From Methanoregula sp. (GTDB taxonomy: Archaea > Halobacteriota > Methanomicrobia > Methanomicrobiales > Methanospirillaceae), in contig NZ_PIZH01000140.1 in assembly GCF_002835825.1 (NCBI RefSeq), forward strand, positions 1 through 5,363: a DNA stretch of 5,363 nucleotides. Reading direction: 5' to 3'. The notes under the pieces were generated by a model that saw only the letters and a program-made list of their open reading frames with translations, did no database searches and had not been told where the DNA came from. Each line of letters begins with the position of its first letter. The stretch's first letter is position 1. Positions 1 through 5,042 of the stretch are shown here, one piece after another. A program made the position numbers and the translations under genes.

Positions 1-1
1 A

Positions 2-316
2 CCCGGCGCGGTCCCGTCAGACATTTACCGGGCTGTCATGGCGAGCCTTGAGCCGGCGTTCCTCGAGAACTTCATGGGATACGGCGGGAAGCAGGTGAAG
101 TTCCTCGGCCACGGGATCGGGCTCTGGATCGACGAGACCCCGGTCATCGCGGAGGGCTTTGACGAGCCGCTCGAAGAAGGAATGGTCTTTGCTCTCGAGC
201 CCAAGAAGGGAATTCCGGATGTCGGGCTTGTCGGGATTGAGAACACGTTCGCCGTCAGCCCGCAGGGCGGCCGGTCGCTGACCGGGAAAAGCAAAGGATT
301 AATCGAAGTATTCTGA
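2..316 (+). CDS. M24-family metallopeptidase (Xaa-Pro aminopeptidase/dipeptidase type), C-terminal part
   Basis: The frame is open from the left edge (first whole codon at base 2), so this is the last 104 residues of a longer protein; the first ATG, at 38, is probably internal. The pita-bread fold signature is clear. GHGIGL carries the metal-ligand His (codon 110-112), GMVFALEPK carries the first metal-ligand Glu (197-199), and GIENTF carries the second (239-241). In M24 enzymes these residues join two upstream Asp ligands, which lie outside the window, to hold a di-metal centre that hydrolyses peptide bonds next to proline. The protein ends in the usual place for the family, so the C-terminus looks intact. 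The family also contains creatinase-like and inactive members, so the substrate is not certain. It is convergent with the methyltransferase gene, 42 bases away. Confidence 0.88.
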   Translation, partial: PGAVPSDIYRAVMASLEPAFLENFMGYGGKQVKFLGHGIGLWIDETPVIAEGFDEPLEEGMVFALEPKKGIPDVGLVGIENTFAVSPQGGRSLTGKSKGLIEVF

Positions 317-325
317 TTCGCGTCG

Positions 326-351
326 GGGACTATCCCTAATAACGCTTTTTT
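326..351 (+). terminator. Probable terminator of the peptidase gene
   Basis: A short hairpin (GGGA/TCCC arms at 326-329 and 333-336, loop CTA) lies ten bases after the stop codon. A run of six T follows at 346-351. T-runs are the main termination signal in archaea. The run ends eight bases before the stop codon of the convergent methyltransferase gene. No matching T-run is seen for that gene in the opposite direction. Confidence 0.5.
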
Positions 352-358
352 GTAACCG

Positions 359-1198
359 TTACCCCTCTTTTGTCCCTCGTACGAGATACCCGGTGTAGCC
401 TGCGGAAAACCCCCCTTTTCTCCCCGTGCGGATGAGTTCCTCCCAGATAACGGCGGTCTCGCCCGGTTCAAGGTTCCCGGCCCGGACCATCCGCTCCAGC
501 AGGTCCGGCAGGTCGAAGACCTGTTTTGCTGTCGCAAGGTCGGTGAGCACGAGCTCGCGGGGCTCTGAACGGACAGCCGTGATCCCGCAGGTCTCAAACA
601 GCGAGGGGAGGTCCTTCCCCACTCGTCCCGACGCGAAACTGTCATGCCAGGCATGGCGGATCCGGGCAGCGATCTCCTGGTCGCCAAGGCTGATCGAGAA
701 CGTCTCCCAGTCATTGTCGAATGCAACCAGAACACCGCCCGGTTTCAGTACCCGGGCCAGTTCACGGATTGTCACCTCCGGCTCACGAAGGTGCTGGAGC
801 ACCCGGTCGATCCGGCAGGCATCGAACGCATCACTCCGGAAGGGATTTTGGGTAATGTCACCACGGACAAGGAAGCACCGTTCCCGGCAGCTGGCTGTCC
901 GCGCCGCTGCACGAGAAAGGAGCGCATCGCTTGCGTCCAGACCGACAAGCCTGCATTCCGGGGAGAGCCGGGCTGCAAGCGTGACGAGGTCGGCTCCCGC
1001 GCCACAGCCGGCATCAAGCACCCGTAAGGGATTTGTATCGGCAATGATCCGGAAGCTCTCTTCCTTTACGTCACGGAAAAAAGGGATGCCGGCAATCAGG
1101 TCGAGGCACCGGTGGCACGCGTCAGTGTCTCCGGATGAATCGACATTCCGGAACCCGGTGGCGAGCGACTGGCGCGAAGGGATGGCAGGCGGGGTCAT
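359..1198 (-). CDS. Class I SAM-dependent methyltransferase (UbiE/Methyltransf_11-like), substrate unknown
   Basis: A 279-residue protein with the Rossmann-type methyltransferase core at about residues 55-165. Motif I is VLDAGCGAGAD (60-70). The acidic end of strand 2 is GLDAS (D88, expected to bind the ribose of SAM). GDI lies at 113-115, the motif IV-like segment DRVLQHL at 131-137, and VLKPGGVLV at 150-158. About 110 further residues follow, probably a substrate-binding cap, with no motif I recognise. The N-terminal 50 residues include two Cys in CHRC (28-31) of unknown relevance. An in-frame TGA lies upstream (1226-1228), and this is the only ATG after it. There is no close Shine-Dalgarno; GAGAGGT at about 1217-1223 is roughly 18 bases away. 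The gene seems to be transcribed alone. It could modify a lipid, quinone, small molecule or metal(loid); the sequence does not say which. Confidence 0.85.
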   Translation of the reverse strand: MTPPAIPSRQSLATGFRNVDSSGDTDACHRCLDLIAGIPFFRDVKEESFRIIADTNPLRVLDAGCGAGADLVTLAARLSPECRLVGLDASDALLSRAAARTASCRERCFLVRGDITQNPFRSDAFDACRIDRVLQHLREPEVTIRELARVLKPGGVLVAFDNDWETFSISLGDQEIAARIRHAWHDSFASGRVGKDLPSLFETCGITAVRSEPRELVLTDLATAKQVFDLPDLLERMVRAGNLEPGETAVIWEELIRTGRKGGFSAGYTGYLVRGTKEG

Positions 1199-1280
1199 GA
1201 GAGCGGGTGTTGGATACCTCTCTTTTCAACGGCGGAGGATGTAAGGGTTTTTCTCCGGGTTTGTGGGAACGGTCAGGGTG

Positions 1281-1312
1281 GGTGCAGGGGTCGGACGGTG
1301 TACAAATATTTG
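1281..1312 (+). repeat. G-rich repeat, copy A (diverged)
   Basis: The motif reads GGT, seven mostly-G bases, TCGGACGGTGTAC, then an AT-rich tail AAATATTTG. It matches copies B and C except for a few substitutions (GCAGGGG in place of the G-run, A for G in the middle, A for T after GTAC). It has the same orientation as copy C. Confidence 0.6.
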
Positions 1313-1314
1313 CC
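1300..1314 (-). promoter_or_regulatory. Possible TATA element for the methyltransferase gene
   Basis: CAAATATTTG (1303-1312) is a perfect ten-base palindrome and the most TATA-like stretch upstream of the methyltransferase start. If used, transcription would begin near 1280 and leave a leader of about 80 bases, which is long for an archaeal gene. The element abuts copy A of the G-rich repeat, so it may instead belong to that repeat. Confidence 0.25.
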
Positions 1315-1384
1315 GGACCCTGCGGGTGGCGAGGGGCCTCTCCCGAAAAATCCGGAGTTTTCATTACAGGAACCTGGCCTGAAT

Positions 1385-1512
1385 CAATTAGTACACCGCC
1401 CGACCCCCCCACCTGATTCCCCATTTTCTGGAAAGATCGGATAACCTTCCGTCGGCAAAGTGCTGGATCCCAATACGGACGGGTGGTGGGGGTCGGGCGG
1501 TGTACTAAATTG
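1385..1512. repeat. Inverted-repeat element with 28-29 base arms (MITE-like)
   Basis: The left arm (copy B, 1385-1413) reads CAATTAGTACACCGCCCGAC, then six further C and ACC. The right arm (copy C, 1485-1512) is its reverse complement except that it carries one extra T in the AT-rich end and two fewer G in the G-run. The interior is 71 bases with no gene. The whole is about 128 bases, the size and shape of a miniature inverted-repeat element; a large stem in RNA or an operator pair are alternatives. I see no clear target-site duplication immediately outside the arms. Copy A lies 72 bases to the left as a possible solo end. Confidence 0.6.
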
Positions 1513-1543
1513 TGACAGAATATCCAAGTGGGTGAGAATCATA

Positions 1544-1604
1544 GGAGGATGGGAGGATGTTCATCAGAACATCTTTGATGAACGAAGCCCCGGGAGCGTT
1601 ATAA
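1544..1604 (+). other. Two mutually exclusive hairpins with a 15-codon micro-ORF
   Basis: GATGTTC (1556-1562) pairs with GAACATC (1567-1573), and TTCATCA (1560-1566) pairs with TGATGAA (1576-1582). Both stems have seven base pairs and they share bases, so only one can form at a time. On the plus strand an ATG at 1557 is preceded by GGAGG at 1544-1548 (eight-base spacing) and opens a 15-codon frame ending in TAA at 1602-1604. No plus-strand gene follows, so an attenuator role has no obvious target. The hairpins could also act in the 3' region of the minus-strand RPA operon, although they lie beyond its T-run. Function unknown. Confidence 0.25.
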
Positions 1605-1612
1605 AAAAAGAA
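1603..1612 (-). terminator. T-run terminator of the RPA operon
   Basis: On the minus strand the sequence reads TTCTTTTTTT (seven uninterrupted T at 1609-1603), about 50 bases after the stop codon of the RPA-associated gene. This is the standard archaeal termination signal, and no other T-run of this length lies between the stop and this point. Confidence 0.55.
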
Positions 1613-1658
1613 TTGCAGATTGTTAGTTGTTCTTTGGGTTTGATAACTCCTCAAATTC

Positions 1659-2261
1659 TCACATCTTGATCTGCGCTAGCGCATCGTACGCGATCTTCCG
1701 GAAGAGCGAGGGGTCGATCGTGGGGTACTGCTCTTTTGCCTTCAGGATGTCGGGCGTCGGCTCTTTTGCGAATGCATCGACCCGGTCCAGCGTGTGCATT
1801 GCGGCGTCAAGCACCCAGAGGTCGCGGGTGTCCTTGTCCACCACGGTGATCGACTCGACCCGGACGGAGACGAGAGGAGCACTTGCAGGGTCTTTCTGGT
1901 AGATAGAGGCTTTTCCGATCACCGCAACGAACTGCGGCGGCTCGATCTTGGCGAGCTGCTGCATTGCCTCCGGCTGGTAACTGCCGGCCATCACAAAGAA
2001 CGTCCCCGTAGGGTCGACCACGCGGCCCCGGTAGAACATGTTCTGTTCGCCCTGCCGGGTCTTCTCGGTCAGGGTACCGACAATGAAGATCCTGTTCGAG
2101 CGCTCACCGCTCGGCAGCAGGACGAACGTCGGGCTTTTCTCGTCCTCGCCATCCTTGAACTGGTACCGGCACTCCCGGAGCTCGGCGGCAAAGACCCGTC
2201 GTGCGGGTTCGCGCTCGAACTGCCCCTCACGGCGGGGCATATCGCGTGCGTTCGTGCTCAT
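1659..2261 (-). CDS. RPA-associated OB-fold protein (COG3390 family, RPA32-like)
   Basis: A 200-residue protein, second gene of the RPA operon. Known members of this family (for example haloarchaeal rpa-associated proteins) are encoded next to an RPA gene and bind its product, acting as the small subunit of the single-stranded DNA-binding complex. The visible core is an OB-fold-like segment at about residues 54-130 (RIFIVGTLTEKT, then YRGRVVDPTGTFFV and FVAVIGKASIY). An acidic/basic N-terminal tail precedes it and a C-terminal helical region of about 50 residues (LDAAMHTLDRVDAF onward) follows. The frame continues 23 codons upstream inside the RPA gene. The ATG at 2261-2259 is chosen because it overlaps the RPA stop as ATGA and leaves a protein starting MSTNARDMPRR; the upstream codons do not look like this family. 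The Shine-Dalgarno is weak (only a G-run), so translation is probably coupled to the gene before it. A T-run terminator follows. Confidence 0.87.
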   Translation of the reverse strand: MSTNARDMPRREGQFEREPARRVFAAELRECRYQFKDGEDEKSPTFVLLPSGERSNRIFIVGTLTEKTRQGEQNMFYRGRVVDPTGTFFVMAGSYQPEAMQQLAKIEPPQFVAVIGKASIYQKDPASAPLVSVRVESITVVDKDTRDLWVLDAAMHTLDRVDAFAKEPTPDILKAKEQYPTIDPSLFRKIAYDALAQIKM

Positions 2262-3520
2262 GAGGGTGCCCCCCCGGCACGATTCAGTAAAGCGGTATGG
2301 TCCCCCGTGCTGAACGCAACCTTCTCGCACTTGTTGACCAGCAGGCGGCCATCGATCTCGCGGCCATGGCAGGTGATGTACCGGCCGAGCACGGCGTCCC
2401 GCATCTGGAGGAAGACCTCGTCCATCCCGAGCGGGTTGTTCTCCGCGATCTCCTGCGCCTTTGCAAGAGAGATCCCGGTCAGGGCCTCGACAACATCGCG
2501 CTGGATCAGGACATTGTGGGTCTTCTCGCCGTCGTCAAGCCATCCTTTGATCCGAAGGTCGTATACGAACTTCGGCTGGATCTCGTGGACCGGGCAGTAG
2601 TTCTGCCTTGATAAGGCACGGTTGCAGCCCTCCACCGGGCAGCGCTTGATGATACCGGATCCCGGTGCAATGTGGACGATGGCGCCGGTGAAGGCGGCCT
2701 CCCCGCCGCTCACCGCGATCTCGCCTTCCTCCTGAAGGATGGTTGCCGCGTTCAGGTTCAGCGAGAGCCGGCCATTGAACTCGTCCACCTGTGCGTAAAA
2801 GATGTTGTACACGGCACCGGGCACGAGTTTTTCCTTGCCCGGCTCCTTCCAGATTACGAACTTGATGGTGCCGGTCTCGTCGCCTAAGAGGCCGGACTGG
2901 AGCATCCGTTCGTGGTTCGCCTCCCACTCCTGCACGAACTTGGCCCGCACCCCGCCAATGCCGGGCCGCAGGTCTTTTATGGGTGTCGGGGTCGGAATGA
3001 GCGACCGGTCCTCCGCGATCTCCTTAATGGTCGTTCCTGAGTGGACCTTGAGGTTCGCTACACCCTTGTACTCGTCCATGACTGCCGACTCGATCCGGTA
3101 CCATGATCCCTCGGCCATGGCAGGGGCATTGGACTTTGCCCAGACAACGAACCGGATCGCGCCGGAGTCGTCGGCGATGATGCCGCTCTGGGCAATTGAC
3201 GCTGAAGCTGGTGCCGAGAGTGCCACGATCTTTCCTTCAATGGTCACCCATTCACCGGGCACTCCTTCGGCGATCTTCTTCTCCTGCGTGCCGCCGCCCG
3301 AGCCACCCGCACCGGAACTTCCACCGGAACCCGGTGCCGGGAGGTTGTACTCCTTTGCGAGTTCGCTCGTCACGCTGCGTTCCGCCTCGGAGGGCTGGAC
3401 ACCGAATTCGTCCACGAGCCGCCGGAGTTTGCCTTCGATCTTCGTCACATCGGGCGTCTGCCCGCCCTGGGCAAATTTTCGGGAGATTCGGTTTGCTGCT
3501 TCGGAATAATCCATTTTCAT
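2258..3520 (-). CDS. Archaeal replication protein A (RPA41/RPA70-like) single-stranded DNA-binding protein with zinc finger
   Basis: A 420-residue protein that coats single-stranded DNA in replication, repair and recombination. Domains in order: a helical N-terminal region (about 1-60); a Gly/Ser/Pro linker (62-78); OB fold 1 (about 86-170, with SGIIADDSGAIRFVVWAK); OB fold 2 (about 185-265, with SGLLGDETGTIKFVIWKEP); and a C-terminal OB fold (about 275-405) with an inserted zinc motif C294-x4-C299-x9-C309-x2-H312. The repeated "G(I/L)(I/L)xDxxGxI(R/K)FV(V/I)W" strands are typical of RPA DNA-binding domains, and the zinc motif matches that of RPA70 DBD-C and archaeal RPA41. The start at 3520 has GGAGA at 3528-3524 upstream; a second ATG two codons later (3514) is also possible. 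The frame extends 31 codons further upstream, but those codons are AT-rich leader sequence. It overlaps the next gene by four bases (ATGA). Confidence 0.92.
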   Translation of the reverse strand: MKMDYSEAANRISRKFAQGGQTPDVTKIEGKLRRLVDEFGVQPSEAERSVTSELAKEYNLPAPGSGGSSGAGGSGGGTQEKKIAEGVPGEWVTIEGKIVALSAPASASIAQSGIIADDSGAIRFVVWAKSNAPAMAEGSWYRIESAVMDEYKGVANLKVHSGTTIKEIAEDRSLIPTPTPIKDLRPGIGGVRAKFVQEWEANHERMLQSGLLGDETGTIKFVIWKEPGKEKLVPGAVYNIFYAQVDEFNGRLSLNLNAATILQEEGEIAVSGGEAAFTGAIVHIAPGSGIIKRCPVEGCNRALSRQNYCPVHEIQPKFVYDLRIKGWLDDGEKTHNVLIQRDVVEALTGISLAKAQEIAENNPLGMDEVFLQMRDAVLGRYITCHGREIDGRLLVNKCEKVAFSTGDHTALLNRAGGAPS

Positions 3521-3523
3521 ACA

Positions 3524-3563
3524 TCTCCAGTTATAAAATTCAGAATGCTGTGCAGATAAGTAT
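3524..3563 (-). promoter_or_regulatory. Probable promoter and ribosome binding site of the RPA operon
   Basis: On the minus strand, ATACTTATC (3563-3555) is a TATA-like element that would place the transcription start near 3533. The leader would be about 13 bases and would contain the Shine-Dalgarno GGAGA (3528-3524). A second AT-rich stretch, AATTTTATAA (3540-3531), is too close to the start codon to be the TATA box of this gene unless a downstream start is used. Confidence 0.4.
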
Positions 3564-3632
3564 GTCACCATGCGTAGTGAAAGTGTTGCTTTGTATCGCA
3601 CTTCCCCCGGCAAAGGAGTCGGGTAGTATCGC

Positions 3633-3644
3633 GAGATTTATCTC
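3633..3644 (+). promoter_or_regulatory. Probable TATA element / palindrome upstream of the DUF1858 gene
   Basis: GAGAT-TT-ATCTC is a perfect inverted repeat with a TATA-like centre (ATTTATCT, 3636-3643). A start about 25 bases downstream would fall near 3665, only six bases before the ATG. That fits the absence of a Shine-Dalgarno and suggests an almost leaderless transcript. The palindrome might also be bound by a dimeric repressor acting on either divergent gene; this is inference. Confidence 0.4.
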
Positions 3645-3670
3645 ACGAAAGAGCTGAACTTAGAGTTACT

Positions 3671-3865
3671 ATGTCTGAGATAACCGCTGACAGCACGATC
3701 TATGAACTCCTCAAGGCAAAGCCTGAGGCAACCGAGGCTCTCTTCAAGTTCGGCATGGGCTGTGTCGGCTGCGCAATCGCCCGCGGCGAAACCATCCGGC
3801 AGGCTGCCGAGGCACACGGCATCCCGCTCCCCGAGCTCCTCAACGCGCTTGGCATAAAAGAGTGA
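3671..3865 (+). CDS. DUF1858 / TIGR03980 hybrid-cluster-protein-associated redox disulfide domain protein
   Basis: A 64-residue single-domain protein, close to the family's normal size. It opens with the usual TADSTIYELL segment (residues 5-14, the "vdemlk"-like opening of this family). It then has the hallmark FGMGCVGCAIARGETI, with C31-x2-C34 in a Gly-rich turn, and an amphipathic helix (QAAEAHGIPLPELLNAL). The CxxC pair is thought to act as a redox-active disulfide or a metal/cluster ligand; the family is often found near hybrid cluster protein genes, but none is visible here. There are no signal or membrane segments, so it is cytoplasmic. It is divergent from the RPA operon and convergent with cbiZ. 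Its last four codons and stop lie inside the first copy of the downstream direct repeat, and the stop sits in a ten-base-pair stem. Confidence 0.9.
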   Translation: MSEITADSTIYELLKAKPEATEALFKFGMGCVGCAIARGETIRQAAEAHGIPLPELLNALGIKE

Positions 3866-3910
3866 GCCCACTCTTTTAGTCGGGCAATAAAATTACCCAA
3901 GCATCAAGGA
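3851..3910 (+). repeat. Sixty-base direct repeat, copy 1
   Basis: This aligns without gaps to 4003-4062, with 49 of 60 bases identical by hand count. It starts at GGCATAAAAGAG, inside the end of the DUF1858 coding sequence (GIKE-stop), and ends in CAAGCATCAAGGA. It contains two stem-loops (3855-3878 and 3882-3898). Several differences fall in loops or leave the stems pairable, as expected if the RNA or DNA fold is kept. Confidence 0.75.
3855..3878 (+). terminator. Stem-loop over the DUF1858 stop codon, probable terminator
   Basis: TAAAAGAGTG (3855-3864) pairs with CACTCTTTTA (3869-3878): ten perfect pairs with loop AGCC. The stop codon TGA (3863-3865) lies at the top of the stem. The 3' arm holds four T, so the hairpin resembles an intrinsic terminator, but the T-run is inside the stem and short. 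It is the first hairpin of the array and may have a stability role instead. Confidence 0.45.
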
Positions 3911-4002
3911 ATAATTGTATTATTCCTCTCAATGAACTCCCGGCGGAGTTCACCATCAAAGAGTGATTGAGATCACTCTTCTCATCGTGCGGTGAACCGC
4001 AC

Positions 4003-4062
4003 GACATAAAAGAGTCAACCCACTCTTTACGTCGGGCCAAACAATCGCCCAAGCATAAAGGA
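4003..4062 (+). repeat. Sixty-base direct repeat, copy 2
   Basis: Partner of 3851-3910 at a 152-base offset. It keeps the AAAGAGT hairpin, the TCGGGC...CCC hairpin and the CCAAGCAT linker. Where copy 1 encodes GIKE-stop, copy 2 has the same ATAAAAGAG but TCA instead of the stop and lies outside any recognised gene. Beyond the 60 bases the copies diverge into different hairpins (AGGAATAAT in copy 1, GAGG/CCTC in copy 2). Confidence 0.75.
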
Positions 4063-4085
4063 GGAAGGCCTCTTTTTCATTGGGC

Positions 4086-4110
4086 AAAAGAATCCCTTAT
4101 GCAAAAGGGA
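4086..4110 (-). terminator. Terminator of the nrdD-cbiZ operon
   Basis: Read on the minus strand, TCCCTT (4110-4105) pairs with AAGGGA (4098-4093) across a six-base loop. It is followed directly by TTCTTTT (4092-4086), a classic hairpin plus T-tract about 40 bases after the cbiZ stop. It is the last member of the stem-loop array. In the opposite direction, plus-strand T-runs at 4125-4142 could stop readthrough from the DUF1858 side. Confidence 0.5.
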
Positions 4111-4151
4111 CCAAACAAACTGCGTTTTTCTTTTCCGTTTTTAAAAGGTGA

Positions 4152-5042
4152 TTATTGTTTCTGCGTCTGCTGTTCTGCGTACTGCATCAGCTCTTCGCGT
4201 GAGGCATTCGGGAATTTTCTGAAATAGGTGGCAACAGCCGGCTCGTGCAGGAGCGTGCAGGCAGCACAGTTCCAGACCTTTCCCCCGCCCGAACTTGTCA
4301 CCCACTGCCCGAGACGTTCGTCTTTGCACGGGTAGAACGGGCAGTAACAGAAGGCGCAGGACTGCCCTGCGAAATGGCAGGGGTAATACGGGCATTCCTT
4401 ACCGGGTGTCCACTCCGCCCAGTGGCCGCCTTGGAACCGGCTGTAGACGAAGAAGGCCGGGCGGCTGGACTGCGTGCCGGTGTCATGCCTTTGGAGAGCC
4501 TCGGGGACCCCGTGGAGGACGGCCTCCCGGACCCGCAGGCCGGCCGGCGTGATGCGGCCGGCAAACCGGTGGAAGGTCTCACCTTCCGAGGCTGCGATAA
4601 CGGCATCGGTGGGCGTGCCGGTTGCCGGGAGGTCGAGCCCGAGCAGCGCCTCGGCCTTTGCCTCGGTCGCGACCATGATGGTCTCGAGCAGGGCAGCGTC
4701 CTCCATCCCTTCGCTGCTGCAGATGATGATGTTGATCGTGCCGGCCGTTGACGGGGGCTCCCGCCGGGTCCCGGCTGTAACAAAGACCGTTATGAAATCG
4801 TACTGGAGGATGCAGGCCTGCTGCACCGGGACAGAAGTCAGGAGGCCGAAGAGATCGGATCCAATCCCCTCTGCGGCAGCGACCCGCTCGATCTCTTTTT
4901 CCGGATCATCATGGTGCCAGTCTTGAGGGACGGTATGGTTGATGAGGGAAGAGACCGAACGGATGCCCCCGAGAATCCCGGTGCTGGCGGCGCGGAACGA
5001 CCCGCGGATAAAAAGCGTGGATTTACCGAGGTAATATCTCAT
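4152..5042 (-). CDS. cbiZ: Adenosylcobinamide amidohydrolase CbiZ with C-terminal cysteine-rich domain
   Basis: A 296-residue protein. The CbiZ part (about 5-190) has STLFIRGSFRAASTGILGGI near the start and GTINIIICSSEGMEDAALLETIMVATEAK in the middle (100-130), the conserved core of the family. Its reaction cleaves the aminopropanol tail of adenosylcobinamide to give adenosylcobyric acid, which lets archaea salvage incomplete corrinoids for B12-type cofactors. The C-terminal part (about 195-280) is a cysteine-rich small domain (PF04071 type) with eight Cys: C217, C222, C229, C232, C234, C239, C259 and C262. It probably binds zinc or an iron-sulfur cluster. The frame runs 39 codons further upstream, but the ATG at 5042-5040 overlaps the upstream stop as ATGA and gives the normal family N-terminus. 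There is no Shine-Dalgarno, so translation is likely coupled to nrdD. Confidence 0.9.
   Translation of the reverse strand: MRYYLGKSTLFIRGSFRAASTGILGGIRSVSSLINHTVPQDWHHDDPEKEIERVAAAEGIGSDLFGLLTSVPVQQACILQYDFITVFVTAGTRREPPSTAGTINIIICSSEGMEDAALLETIMVATEAKAEALLGLDLPATGTPTDAVIAASEGETFHRFAGRITPAGLRVREAVLHGVPEALQRHDTGTQSSRPAFFVYSRFQGGHWAEWTPGKECPYYPCHFAGQSCAFCYCPFYPCKDERLGQWVTSSGGGKVWNCAACTLLHEPAVATYFRKFPNASREELMQYAEQQTQKQ

Larger units (their letters stand above)
3855..4110. repeat. Array of ten consecutive stem-loops
   Basis: This gap between the convergent DUF1858 and cbiZ genes is almost entirely foldable. Stems, given as arm/arm positions: 3855-3864/3869-3878; 3882-3888/3892-3898 (one mismatch); 3907-3915/3919-3927 (AGGAATAAT, perfect); 3933-3940/3945-3952 (TGAACTCC, perfect); 3959-3967/3972-3980 (AAGAGTGAT, perfect); 3985-3992/3997-4004 (TCGTGCGG, loop TGAA); 4009-4015/4022-4028 (AAAGAGT); 4034-4037/4047-4050 (GGGC); 4057-4064/4069-4075 (one bulge); 4093-4098/4105-4110 (TCCCTT). 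Three stems share AAGAGT/ACTCTT. The trinucleotide CAT recurs in the linkers at 3853, 3902, 3954, 3983, 4005, 4054 and 4078. There is no coding sequence I can support and no CRISPR-like constant repeat. Function unknown: tandem terminators, a structured RNA or a palindromic repeat family are the options. Confidence 0.75.

Noticed and set aside
426..1244. Long open frame on the plus strand (272 codons)
   Set aside because: It is antisense to the methyltransferase gene, whose protein shows clear SAM-binding motifs; the translation here is Ser/Arg-rich with no recognisable domain, as expected of a GC-rich shadow frame.
1391..1403. Resemblance of GTACACCGCCCGAC to the conserved 3' region of 16S rRNA (GTACACACCGCCCGTC)
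   Set aside because: The match is short and imperfect (two bases missing), the flanks do not resemble rRNA, and the motif recurs as an inverted repeat; taken as coincidence.
2262..2330. Longer N-terminus for the RPA-associated protein (23 extra codons)
   Set aside because: The extra codons lie inside the RPA coding sequence and read as its shadow; the ATGA overlap start is typical of coupled genes.
1794..3509. Several plus-strand open frames opposite the RPA operon
   Set aside because: They lie entirely antisense to two well-supported OB-fold genes and show no domain or credible start signals.
3855..4110. CRISPR array
   Set aside because: The hairpins differ in sequence and length and there are no equal spacers between constant repeats; only one 60-base unit recurs, twice.
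3967..4227. An 86-codon open frame through the stem-loop array into the end of cbiZ
   Set aside because: It runs through palindromes and then antisense to the cbiZ 3' end, with no ribosome site and no recognisable protein features.
4245..4926. Open frames on the plus strand opposite cbiZ
   Set aside because: Antisense to a recognisable CbiZ protein; compositionally biased translations without motifs.
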